A stretch of 19,663 nt of DNA from Streptacidiphilus jeojiense (GTDB lineage Bacteria; Actinomycetota; Actinomycetes; Streptomycetales; Streptomycetaceae). A program made the position numbers and the translations under genes. Below are positions 7,488-14,287 of the stretch, piece after piece. A model generated the notes under the pieces. It was not told the DNA's origin. It was given only the letters and a program-made list of their open reading frames with translations, and made no database searches. The stretch lies in assembly GCF_000719095.1 (NCBI RefSeq), contig NZ_JOEH01000055.1:1-19663 (forward strand), given 5' to 3'. The stretch's first letter is position 1, and the number at the start of each line of letters is the position of its first letter.

Positions 7488-7508
7488 TTTCTAACAGACC
7501 GTCAGAAA
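7488..7508 (-). promoter_or_regulatory. TetR-type palindromic operator at the MFS promoter
   Basis: TTTCTAAC (7488-7495) and GTCAGAAA (7501-7508) are inverted repeats with one mismatch around a 5-bp centre AGACC. Size and symmetry match operators of TetR-family repressors of efflux genes. Read on the minus strand, it overlaps the likely -10 region of the exporter promoter. Confidence 0.6.
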
Positions 7509-7521
7509 GAAGGGAAGTCAA
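7493..7521 (-). promoter_or_regulatory. Candidate promoter of the MFS gene
   Basis: On the minus strand, TTGACT (7521-7516) is followed after 17 nt by TCTGTT (7498-7493). The -35 box is good and the -10 box is poor. The position about 60-90 bp upstream of the GTG start fits. The -10 lies inside the palindrome, so repressor binding would block it. Confidence 0.4.
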
Positions 7522-7608
7522 AGGAACGGGGAAGGGAGGCCGAATGGGCGGCGTGGGTATGGGGGAGGTGCTGTCCAGCCGGTCGCGGCGTCTGGTTGAA
7601 TGGTGCCC

Positions 7609-7767
7609 ATGGAGCCGTATGCACAGGACGCAGCCCGGAGCGGGGGGCCGAGGCGTCATGCCCTCGACCTCGAGCCGTTCTGGCCGTCCCGGCAGCCGTT
7701 CCACTTCGACGAGACCTGTCGCCGTTCGACCGGCGCGCAGGTCCGCATCGAGACCGAGGGTTGCTGA
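7609..7767 (+). CDS. Small ORF of 52 aa, possible gene remnant
   Basis: ATG at 7609 to TGA at 7767 encodes 52 residues including LDLEPFWPSRQPFHFDETCR and STGAQVRIETEG. The composition (Phe, Trp, Asp, low Ala) looks more protein-like than the overlapping frames. TTGAAT lies 7 nt upstream of the ATG, so a leaderless transcript is possible; no ribosome binding site is seen. The C-x-x-x-x-G-x-x-[VI]-x-I pattern faintly resembles a stretch of the organomercurial-lyase (MerB) fold, but this is speculation. It may be a truncated remnant or a small real gene. The rest of 7433-7920 holds only the operator and a hairpin. Confidence 0.35.
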   Translation: MEPYAQDAARSGGPRRHALDLEPFWPSRQPFHFDETCRRSTGAQVRIETEGC

Positions 7768-7819
7768 TCAGGCACGACTGATCCGGCACAACTGGCACTG
7801 CCGACAACGGCGGTGCCCC

Positions 7820-7834
7820 GGGGCCGTCGGCCCC
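7820..7834. repeat. Hairpin with GGGCCGTCGGCCC core (copy 1)
   Basis: GGGGCC-GTC-GGCCCC is a perfect 6-bp stem with a 3-nt loop. The 13-bp core recurs at 14189-14201 in another intergenic region. It may be a terminator for the small ORF or a dispersed repeat. Confidence 0.45.
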
Positions 7835-7920
7835 ACCCTCCGGTAAGCGGACGAACCATCGCGCGCAGACGACCGCCCATGTCGCTGTCCCTCCCTGCTT
7901 GCGCGAAAGCGAGTCCTCTC

Positions 7921-8613
7921 ATGTCGAACGTCTCCCCGCTGGCCACCCCGCACCTCCGCACGGTCACCTCGGTGATCCCCGCCCCAGGCCCGGTACCCGC
8001 CACCGCCCAGGTCGCCGGGGTGTTCCGGCTTCCCGAGGGCGCCGTCGTCGCGCCCTGGCCGCAGACGGCGCTGCCGGCCCTGGCCGGGATCGAGGCGCTC
8101 ACCGGCGGCGACACCCCGATGGTCGGCTACCTGGTCCTGGTCCCGGCCGAGTCCGTGCCGGACGCCGTCCGGGCCGCTGCCGTCGAGGCGGCCGCCCCGG
8201 TCGCGCCGGTGACCCGGCTGCGAGCGGCCCAGCAGTCGGTGCCCGTCCAGCAGTCCGCACCGGTCCAGCAGCCGGCGCCGACGCCGGAGTCGGCCCTGCC
8301 CGCACCGCAGCCGGTGCCGGCCCGGGGGCTGCACCTGGACGCGGACCGGCGCATCGCCCACATCGACGGCGAGCCGCTGGAGCTCACCTACCTGGAGTTC
8401 GAGCTGCTCACCCACCTCACCGCCAACCCGCACCGGGTGCACACCCGGGACCACCTGGTCACCGTGGTCTGGGGCTACGGCCACATCGGCGACGGCCGTA
8501 CCGTGGACGTCCACATCGCCAGGCTGCGCCGCAAGTTGGGGGCCGGCTACCGCCAGCGGATCGTGACGGTCCGCCGGGTCGGCTACAAGTACCTTCCGCC
8601 CAAGGAGGGCTGA
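7921..8613 (+). CDS. Winged-helix DNA-binding protein (OmpR/PhoB C-terminal type) without receiver domain
   Basis: This 230-aa regulator has its DNA-binding domain at the C-terminus (about 136-226: EPLELTYLEFELLTHL, HTRDHLVTVVWG, recognition helix RTVDVHIARLRRKLG, VRRVGYKYLP). That is the OmpR/PhoB winged-helix fold. The N-terminal 100 residues show no response-regulator receiver signature (no acidic pocket or phospho-Asp context). A Gln/Pro/Ala-rich linker with a repeated QQSxPVQQ pattern (about 101-134) joins the two parts. It is therefore not an ordinary two-component regulator; the input is unknown. ATG 7921 is preferred, but ATG 7879 in the same frame is possible; neither has a strong ribosome binding site. 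It converges on the ABC-F gene with a shared terminator. Confidence 0.75.
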   Translation: MSNVSPLATPHLRTVTSVIPAPGPVPATAQVAGVFRLPEGAVVAPWPQTALPALAGIEALTGGDTPMVGYLVLVPAESVPDAVRAAAVEAAAPVAPVTRLRAAQQSVPVQQSAPVQQPAPTPESALPAPQPVPARGLHLDADRRIAHIDGEPLELTYLEFELLTHLTANPHRVHTRDHLVTVVWGYGHIGDGRTVDVHIARLRRKLGAGYRQRIVTVRRVGYKYLPPKEG

Positions 8614-8643
8614 CGGTACGTCGGACCGGTTTCTGGCCCCGGA

Positions 8644-8677
8644 GCCGGGCGGGTCAGCTCTCGCTGACCCGCCCGGC
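8644..8677. terminator. Strong bidirectional terminator hairpin
   Basis: A perfect 15-bp stem, GCCGGGCGGGTCAGC (8644-8658) with GCTGACCCGCCCGGC (8663-8677), closes a TCTC loop between two convergent genes. The stop codon and last codons of the ABC-F gene (8654 onward) lie inside the hairpin. There is no T tract, as is usual in high-GC actinomycetes. Confidence 0.75.
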
Positions 8678-10291
8678 CTCGACCACGATCCGCCGGGTCG
8701 TCTCGACCGCCTCCAGCATCCGCCGGTCGTGCGTCACCAGCAGCAGGGTTCCGGTGTAGGAGGCGAGCGCCGACTCCAACTGCTCGATGGCGGCCAGGTC
8801 CAGATGGTTCGTCGGCTCGTCCAGCACCAGCAGGTTCACGCCCCGGCCCTGGAGCAGTGCCAGCGCCGCCCGGGTGCGCTCGCCGGGGGAGAGGGTCGCC
8901 GCCGGGCGCAGCACATGCGCGGCGCGCAGCCCGAACTTGGCCAGCAGGGTGCGGACTTCGGCGGGCGGCAGATCGGGCACGGCCGCCCCGAAGGCCTCCA
9001 GCAGCGGCTGCTCGCCGAGGAACAACCCGCGAGCCTGGTCGACCTCACCGACCACCACCCCGGGGCCGAGCGAGGCCTGGCCGGAGTCCAGCGGCAGCCG
9101 TCCCAGCAGTGCGGCCAGCAGGGTGGACTTGCCCGAGCCGTTGGCGCCGGTGATGGCGACCCGGTCGGCCCAGTCGATCTGCAGGTCCACCGGGCCGAGG
9201 ACGAACTCGCCGCGCTGGACCCGGGCCTGGCGCAGGGTGGCCACCACCGCGCCCGAGCGGGGGGCCGCGGCGATCTCCATCCGCAGCTCCCACTCCTTGC
9301 GCGGCTCGTCGACCACGTCCAGCCGCTCGATCAGCCGCTGCGTCTGCCGGGCCTTGGCGGCCTGCTTCTCGGTCGACTCGGTGCGGAACGCCTTGCCGAT
9401 CTTGTCGTTGTCGGGCGACTTGCGGCGGGCGTTCTTGACGCCCTTCTCCATCCAGGCGCGCTGGGTACGGGCGCGCGCCTCCAGCGAGGAGACGGTGTCG
9501 GCGTACTCCTCGAACTCGGCGCGGGCGTGGCGGCGGGCCCGCTCGCGCTCCTCCAGGTAGGCGGCGTAGCCGCCGCCGAAGTGGTTGACCTGCTGCTGGG
9601 CCAGGTCCAACTCCAGCACCCGGGTGACGGTACGGGTCAGGAACTCGCGGTCGTGGCTGATCAGTACGGTGCCGGCACGGAGGCCCGCCACGAAGGACTC
9701 CAGCCGCTCCAGGCCGTCCAGGTCCAGGTCGTTGGTGGGCTCGTCGAGCAGGAACACGTCATAGCGGCTGAGCAGCAGCGAGGCCAGCCCGGCCCGGGCG
9801 GCTTGGCCGCCGGACAGGGCGGTCATCGCCAGGTCGAGGCCGACGGTCAGGCCCAGGTCGGCGGCGACCTCCTCGGCGCGCTCGTCCAGGTCCGCGCCGC
9901 CCAGGCCGAGCCAGCGGTCCAGCGCGGTGGCGTAGGCGTCGTCGGCGCCGGGGGTCCCGTCCACCAGGCCCTGGGTGGCCTCGTCCAGGGCGGCCTGGGC
10001 GGCGGTGACGCCGGTGCGGCGGCCCAGGAAGTCACGGACCGACTCGCCGGGGCGCCGCTCCGGCTCCTGCGGCAGGTGGCCGACGGTCGCGGTCGGCGGG
10101 CTGAGCCGTAGCGTGCCCGACTCGGGTGCGTCCAGGCCGGCGAGCATCCGCAGCAGCGTGGACTTGCCGGCTCCGTTCAAGCCGACCAGGCCGATGACGT
10201 CGCCGGGGGCGACGACCAGGTCGAGGTCGGAGAAGAGGACACGGTCACCGTGTCCGGCGGTGAGGTCTTTGGCGACGAGGGTGGCAGTCAT
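8654..10291 (-). CDS. ABC-F family ATPase
   Basis: This 545-aa soluble protein has two ABC ATPase domains and no membrane segment, as in the ABC-F family, which acts on the ribosome (translation factors and antibiotic-resistance proteins). Domain 1 has GLNGAGKST (37-45), signature LSGGQAARAG (159-168) and LLDEPTNDLDLDG. The charged linker of about 100 residues (235-340) includes ERARRHARAEFEEYADTV and RRKSPDNDKIGKAFRTE. Domain 2 has TGANGSGKST (381-390), the variant signature LSPGERTR (467-474) and LDEPTNHLD (490-498). The exact subfamily, and whether it protects ribosomes from an antibiotic, cannot be told. The ATG start at 10291 has only a weak AGGA 10 nt upstream. TAGGAT in the same place could be a -10 box giving a very short leader. 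It is divergent from the M20 peptidase gene. Confidence 0.85.
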   Translation of the reverse strand: MTATLVAKDLTAGHGDRVLFSDLDLVVAPGDVIGLVGLNGAGKSTLLRMLAGLDAPESGTLRLSPPTATVGHLPQEPERRPGESVRDFLGRRTGVTAAQAALDEATQGLVDGTPGADDAYATALDRWLGLGGADLDERAEEVAADLGLTVGLDLAMTALSGGQAARAGLASLLLSRYDVFLLDEPTNDLDLDGLERLESFVAGLRAGTVLISHDREFLTRTVTRVLELDLAQQQVNHFGGGYAAYLEERERARRHARAEFEEYADTVSSLEARARTQRAWMEKGVKNARRKSPDNDKIGKAFRTESTEKQAAKARQTQRLIERLDVVDEPRKEWELRMEIAAAPRSGAVVATLRQARVQRGEFVLGPVDLQIDWADRVAITGANGSGKSTLLAALLGRLPLDSGQASLGPGVVVGEVDQARGLFLGEQPLLEAFGAAVPDLPPAEVRTLLAKFGLRAAHVLRPAATLSPGERTRAALALLQGRGVNLLVLDEPTNHLDLAAIEQLESALASYTGTLLLVTHDRRMLEAVETTRRIVVEAGRVSES

Positions 10292-10332
10292 CAGGTGCAG
10301 ATCCTATCGGGGCGACGCGCGCTGAACGACTG

Positions 10333-10367
10333 TGATCGAACCTGACCGAGTGCGGCATGATCTGGGC
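10333..10367 (+). promoter_or_regulatory. Possible leaderless promoter of the M20 peptidase gene
   Basis: CATGAT (10356-10361) lies 6 nt before the ATG, and TGATCG (10333-10338) lies 17 nt further upstream. No ribosome binding site precedes the ATG. This fits a leaderless transcript, common in Streptomyces, but the -35 match is weak. Confidence 0.35.
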
Positions 10368-11801
10368 ATGGAGACGACGACATCCACCGGAACCGGCGCG
10401 GCGTCCACCGGCGCAGGCAGCGCCTCGGCCGCTGCGACCTCGGCCGCTGCGGCCTCGGCCTCGACGAACTCGGTCCTGCGCGGCGAGGAGGCGGTGCGCT
10501 TCACCTCCGAGCTGATCCGCATCGACACCACCAACCGGGGCGGCGGCGACTGCCGCGAGCGCCCCGCCGCCGAGTACGCCGCCGAGCGGCTGGCCGAGGC
10601 CGGGCTGTCGCCGGTGGTGCTGGAGTCCGCGCCGGGACGGGCCAACGTGGTCACCCGGATCCGCGGCAGCGAGCCCGGCCTGCCCGCGCTGCTGGTCCAC
10701 GGCCACCTGGACGTCGTCCCGGCCGAGGCGGCCGACTGGACCGTCCCCCCGTTCAGCGGCGAGATCCGCGACGGCGTGGTCTGGGGCCGCGGCGCCCTGG
10801 ACATGAAGGGGATGGACGCGATGATGCTCGCGGTCGCCCGCGCCTGGGGGCGCGAGGGACGGGGCCCGCGGCGGGACGTGGTGCTCTGCTTCACCGCCGA
10901 CGAGGAGGACAGCGCCGAGGCGGGCGCGGACTGGCTGGTCAAGCAGCATGCCGACCTGTTCGAGGGCTGTACCGAGGCGATCGGCGAGTCCGGCGGCTAC
11001 ACCGTGCATACCGCGGCCGGGCAGCGGTTCTACCCGGTCGCCGCGGGGGAGCGCGGCACCGGCTGGCTGCGGCTCACCGCACGCGGAACCGCCGGGCACG
11101 GCTCCAAGCCCAACCCGGCCAACGCCGTGACCAGGCTCTCCGCCGCCATGGCCCGGATCGGCTCGTACCGCTGGCCGGCCCGGATCACCCCGACCGTGCG
11201 CGCCTCGCTGCTGGCCCTCGGCGCGGCCACCGGGGTACCGCTGACCGAGCGGGAGCTGGACGACCCGGGGTTCGACGTGGACGCCTACGTGGCCCGGCTC
11301 GACCCGGCCGCGGCGCGGCTGGTGGCCGGCACGCTGCGCAACAGCGCCAATCCCACCGTGCTGCGGGCCGGCTACAAGACCAATGTCATCCCCGGCCTGG
11401 CCGAGGGCGAGGTCGACGGGCGCACCCTGCCGGGACCGGGCCTGGCCGCCGAGTTCGAGGCCGCGCTGGACGAGCTCACCGGCCCCGACGTCGAGTGGAG
11501 CTACCGGCAGCAGTCGCCCGCGCTCACCGCGCCGGTCGACGTCCCGGTCTTCGCGGCCATGGCGGCGGCCCTGCAGGCCCACGACCCGGGCGCGGACGTC
11601 GTCCCCTTCTCGATGACCGGCGGCACCGACGCCAAGCAGTTCTCCGAGCTGGGTGTGCAGGCCTACGGCTTCTCGCCGCTGCGGCTGCCGCCGGGCTTCG
11701 ACTTCCAGGGACTGTTCCACGGCGTCGACGAGCGGGTGCCGGCCGACGCCCTGGTCTTTGGGGCAGCGGTGCTGGACGACTTCCTGAGCACGACGTCGTG
11801 A
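10368..11801 (+). CDS. M20-family zinc metallopeptidase (ArgE/DapE/dipeptidase type)
   Basis: This 477-aa protein has the full di-zinc M20 set: LLVHGHLDVVP (108-118, ligand His113 and Asp115), GRGALDMKG with bridging Asp145, TADEED with catalytic Glu179 and ligand Glu180, IGESGG, and a C-terminal TGGTDAKQF and FHGVDERVP. A lid/dimerisation domain lies between (GTAGHGSKPNPANAV). M20 enzymes hydrolyse peptides or N-acyl amino acids in the cytoplasm; the substrate here is unknown. The first 36 residues are an Ala/Ser/Thr/Gly-rich low-complexity tail without membrane or signal character. ATG 10368 is preferred over an in-frame GTG at 10332. The stop codon lies inside a 14-bp tandem repeat. Confidence 0.85.
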   Translation: METTTSTGTGAASTGAGSASAAATSAAAASASTNSVLRGEEAVRFTSELIRIDTTNRGGGDCRERPAAEYAAERLAEAGLSPVVLESAPGRANVVTRIRGSEPGLPALLVHGHLDVVPAEAADWTVPPFSGEIRDGVVWGRGALDMKGMDAMMLAVARAWGREGRGPRRDVVLCFTADEEDSAEAGADWLVKQHADLFEGCTEAIGESGGYTVHTAAGQRFYPVAAGERGTGWLRLTARGTAGHGSKPNPANAVTRLSAAMARIGSYRWPARITPTVRASLLALGAATGVPLTERELDDPGFDVDAYVARLDPAAARLVAGTLRNSANPTVLRAGYKTNVIPGLAEGEVDGRTLPGPGLAAEFEAALDELTGPDVEWSYRQQSPALTAPVDVPVFAAMAAALQAHDPGADVVPFSMTGGTDAKQFSELGVQAYGFSPLRLPPGFDFQGLFHGVDERVPADALVFGAAVLDDFLSTTS

Positions 11802-11852
11802 GCACGACCTCCTGAGCGCGACCTCCGGGGCACTACCTCCTGAGCAGGGCGG
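11785..11852. repeat. 14-bp tandem repeat spanning the M20 gene stop codon
   Basis: Units are TGAGCACGACGTCG (11785), TGAGCACGACCTCC (11799), TGAGCGCGACCTCC (11813), GGGGCACTACCTCC (11827) and a partial TGAGCAGGGCGG (11841). The M20 stop TGA is the first codon of unit 2. Because 14 is not a multiple of 3, the units are read in different frames. No gene lies between here and 11987, and nothing else was recognised. Confidence 0.65.
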
Positions 11853-11986
11853 GGTGGGAGCGGCGGAAGCGGCCCGGTCGGCAGGCCGGAACCTTCGCTA
11901 CCGCGCGACCGTTTGCCCGACAGCGGGGCCGGGTGCCGGCCGCCGCGCAGGAAGAACGCGCAGGACGCAGGAGAGGCGGCAGATTC

Positions 11987-13153
11987 ATGGGGCGGACGCG
12001 GAAGCGAACGGCGGGTGCCGCGCTGGGAGCGGTCGCACTCGGTGCGGTCGGGGCGCTCGCCTGGGCCGCGCGCGACATGCCGGCCGCCTTCGGCGGTGAT
12101 CCGACCAAGGGCGCGCGCGGAGACCGGATGCGCCTGTCACCGCGCTATCGGGACGGGGTCTTCCACAACGTCCACGAGGCGGAGCTGTCCGGTGGGCCGG
12201 ACGCCGCCGAGGGCCGGAAGATCTTCAAGGAGATGTTCTTCGGCGAGGAGCGGGACACCAGGCGCCCGTCCGGTCCGATCCCGCTGGTCCGCGACGACAT
12301 CCCGAAGGGGGAGTCGGACGGGCAGCTGGCCGTCAGCTGGCTCGGGCACTCCACCGCACTGCTGGAGATCGAGGGCAAGCGGATCCTGCTCGACCCGGTG
12401 TGGAGCGAGCGCTGCTCCCCGTCCCCGTCGGTGGGACCGCGCCGGATGCACGAACCGCCGGTCGCGCTGGGCGACCTGCCCCGGGTGGACGCGGTGGTGA
12501 TCTCCCACGACCACTACGACCACCTGGACATGCGCAGCGTCCGCGAGCTCGCCCGTACCCTGCCCGAGCTGCGCTTCGTGGTGCCGCTCGGGGTGGGTGC
12601 GCACCTGGAGCGCTGGGGCGTCGGGCCCGAGCGCTTCGACGAGCTGGACTGGGAGGAGGAGGTGGACCTCGGCGGCGTCCGGGTCGTCTCCACCTCGGCC
12701 CAGCACTTCTCCGGCCGCGGTTTCTCCAACGACGGCACGCTGTGGAGCTCCTGGGCCTTCATCGGCGCCGAGCAGCGCGCCTTCTACAGCGGCGACACCG
12801 GGTACTTCGATGGCTTCGCCGAGACCGGTGAGAAGTACGGCCCGTTCGATGTGTCGCTGGTTCAGATCGGCGCCTACAGCGACCACTGGCGCTCGGTGCA
12901 CATGACCCCGGAGGAGGGCGTCAGCACCCATCTGGACGTCAACCGCGGCAGTGGTGACGCCGGGTCAGGGCTGCTGGTGCCGGTGCACTGGTGCACCTTC
13001 GTGCTCGGACTGCACCCCTGGTCTGAACCGGTCGAGCGGCTCTGCGCGGACGCCGACGAGCGCGGGGTGCGGGTGGCGGTGCCGATGCCCGGCGAGCGGG
13101 TCGAGGTGGCCCGGCCGCCGAAGCTGGACCACTGGTGGCGGACGGTGGCCTAG
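11987..13153 (+). CDS. Membrane-anchored metallo-beta-lactamase-fold hydrolase (NAPE-PLD-like)
   Basis: This 388-aa protein starts with a basic, hydrophobic segment (RTRKRTAGAALGAVALGAVG, about residues 3-22), which suggests a signal anchor or secretion signal. The rest is a metallo-beta-lactamase fold of the N-acylphosphatidylethanolamine phospholipase D / RomA-like type. It has VSWLGHSTALLEIEGKRILLDPVW, zinc motif SHDHYDHLD (His174, His176, Asp178, His179), SAQHFSGRG, YSGDTGYFDGF and PVHWCTF. Family members hydrolyse phosphodiester bonds in lipids; the bacterial substrates are mostly unknown. ATG 11987 fits the anchor; GGAG/GAGG lies 10-13 nt upstream. An in-frame upstream start at 11933 would place an Arg-rich stretch before the helix and is less likely. 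Confidence 0.8.
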   Translation: MGRTRKRTAGAALGAVALGAVGALAWAARDMPAAFGGDPTKGARGDRMRLSPRYRDGVFHNVHEAELSGGPDAAEGRKIFKEMFFGEERDTRRPSGPIPLVRDDIPKGESDGQLAVSWLGHSTALLEIEGKRILLDPVWSERCSPSPSVGPRRMHEPPVALGDLPRVDAVVISHDHYDHLDMRSVRELARTLPELRFVVPLGVGAHLERWGVGPERFDELDWEEEVDLGGVRVVSTSAQHFSGRGFSNDGTLWSSWAFIGAEQRAFYSGDTGYFDGFAETGEKYGPFDVSLVQIGAYSDHWRSVHMTPEEGVSTHLDVNRGSGDAGSGLLVPVHWCTFVLGLHPWSEPVERLCADADERGVRVAVPMPGERVEVARPPKLDHWWRTVA

Positions 13154-13181
13154 GACCGCAGTCGGACGGGGCGGTAGTCGG

Positions 13182-13754
13182 CTAGGGCCGGCCGGCGGGC
13201 AGTGGCAGGGAGGCCCAGACCACCTTGCCGCCGTCCGCGGTCCGCTCCACGTCGCAGACCCCGCCGGCCTCCGTGGTGATCGCCTTCACCAGCAGCAGCC
13301 CGCGACCGCCGGTGCGGCCGAAGTCGTTCTGCAGCGCCTTGGGCCGGTAGGGGTGGCTGTCCTCGACCGACAGCCGCACCCATCCGGAGCCGATCACGAC
13401 CTCCACCACGATCTGCGGTGAGAGCAGCGCGGCGTGCTTGACGGCGTTGGTGACCAGCTCGGAGATGATCAGCAGGATCCCCTGCAGCAACTCGTCGTGC
13501 AGCGGGTCCCCCAGCCCCTGCGCCGTCAGCAGGTCCCGGACGGCGTGCCTGGCCTGCGGAACGGAGACGTCCACGGCGGGGGCGGCGAACCGCCAGACAC
13601 CCTGCACCCCGAGGATGTCGGGCGCCGATCCGGGGCCGGGGCCGGAGCCGCCGAACCCGGCCAGGCCGGGATCGCCGATTCCGGGGTCGGGAGGGACGTC
13701 TCCTCGGACATGCATCTCTGTGCCGCCATCCTCTGCGCTGGCCGATCGGCTCAT
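13182..13754 (-). CDS. ATP-binding protein, RsbW/SpoIIAB-like HATPase (anti-sigma regulatory type)
   Basis: This 190-aa protein carries a single GHKL ATPase domain in its last 140 residues. The N-box is ISELVTNAVKHA, the G1 box is VRLSVEDSHP, and GRTGGRGLLLVKAI is the G2 region. Such stand-alone domains are abundant in Streptomyces. They act as serine kinases/anti-sigma factors of the RsbW type or as regulators of unknown partners; no sigma factor or anti-anti-sigma gene is adjacent. The N-terminal 55 residues are Gly/Pro-rich and probably disordered. ATG 13754 gives the longest product but has no ribosome binding site. ATG 13715 (MHVRG) is an alternative start. It converges with the metallo-hydrolase gene. 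The 255-bp gap to the tRNA shows only a weak promoter. Confidence 0.75.
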   Translation of the reverse strand: MSRSASAEDGGTEMHVRGDVPPDPGIGDPGLAGFGGSGPGPGSAPDILGVQGVWRFAAPAVDVSVPQARHAVRDLLTAQGLGDPLHDELLQGILLIISELVTNAVKHAALLSPQIVVEVVIGSGWVRLSVEDSHPYRPKALQNDFGRTGGRGLLLVKAITTEAGGVCDVERTADGGKVVWASLPLPAGRP

Positions 13755-13962
13755 CCGATATGAGACAGCCTGGGAGCGGACCGCGTCGGGCTCTATGGGG
13801 AAACTGTCGTTTTATCGCCCTGGCATGATTGGCTCCGACCGAATCGCTGTCTCTTCACGTCACATCCCGACGCCACCGGCCGCACCGCTGCCCGCCGCAC
13901 AGCCCGTCGCAGAGCCGCCCGGCCCGGGGAGTACGGCGGTCAGAAGCACCCTGTTTTCTTGG

Positions 13963-13968
13963 TATTGT
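13963..13968 (+). promoter_or_regulatory. Possible -10 box upstream of tRNA-Leu
   Basis: TATTGT lies in an AT-richer patch (CTGTTTTCTTGGTATTGTTT) about 42 bp before the tRNA 5' end. No good -35 box was found 16-18 nt upstream. Confidence 0.3.
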
Positions 13969-14009
13969 TTCCCCTGTCACCGCGACGGCAACGGCGCGCT
14001 GACCACCCG

Positions 14010-14092
14010 GTCCGGGTGGCGGAATGGCAGACGCGCTAGCTTGAGGTGCTAGTGCCCTTCGGGGCGTGGGGGTTCAAGTCCCCCCTCGGACA
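14010..14092 (+). tRNA. tRNA-Leu, anticodon GAG
   Basis: The sequence folds as a class II tRNA. The acceptor GTCCGGG pairs with CTCGGAC (one G-U), followed by discriminator A at 14092. The anticodon stem CTAGC/GCTAG holds the loop TTGAGGT with anticodon GAG (14043-14045). A long variable arm (TGCCCTTCGGGGCG) and a T arm GGGGG-TTCAAGT-CCCCC are present. CCA is not encoded. GAG reads CUC and CUU leucine codons. The DNA just downstream looks accessory, so this tRNA may be an integration site. I found no second copy of its 3' end in the window. Confidence 0.95.
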
Positions 14093-14100
14093 CAGACAGA

Positions 14101-14162
14101 GGAACACCAACGGAACCCGGTGTTCCGCACCGACGGAACTCGGTGCGGAACACCGGGTTCCG
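14101..14162. repeat. Large perfect inverted repeat just downstream of tRNA-Leu
   Basis: The arms 14111-14133 and 14140-14162 are perfect 23-bp inverted repeats around a 6-nt loop (CGGAAC). The motif GGAACACC at 14101-14108 can also pair with GGTGTTCC at 14119-14126, giving an alternative, mutually exclusive hairpin. It may terminate tRNA transcription, or be the end of a mobile element. No T tract follows. Confidence 0.75.
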
Positions 14163-14186
14163 CCATTCCCGCCGTTGCTGCAGTGA

Positions 14187-14203
14187 GTGGGCCGTCGGCC
14201 CAC
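14187..14203. repeat. Hairpin with GGGCCGTCGGCCC core (copy 2)
   Basis: GTGGGCC-GTC-GGCCCAC is a perfect 7-bp stem with a 3-nt loop. It shares its 13-bp core with the hairpin at 7820-7834. Function is unknown; it could be a terminator or a dispersed palindromic repeat. Confidence 0.5.
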
Positions 14204-14226
14204 CCCTATTGAGTTCCAGAACGCAT

Positions 14227-14259
14227 GATTGCCAGCGGCTTGGGAGGATGCTGGCAATC
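14227..14259. repeat. 10-bp inverted repeat near the transposase 3' end
   Basis: GATTGCCAGC (14227-14236) and GCTGGCAATC (14250-14259) are perfect inverted repeats with a 13-nt loop. They lie about 30 bp beyond the stop of the minus-strand transposase remnant. It may be that gene's terminator or part of the mobile-element end. Confidence 0.5.
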
Positions 14260-14287
14260 GATGTGGATCAGTTGGTTGTCTGGACAC

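Noticed and set aside
10332..10367. In-frame GTG start 12 codons before the M20 peptidase ATG
   Set aside because: No ribosome binding site, and the stretch looks like promoter sequence.
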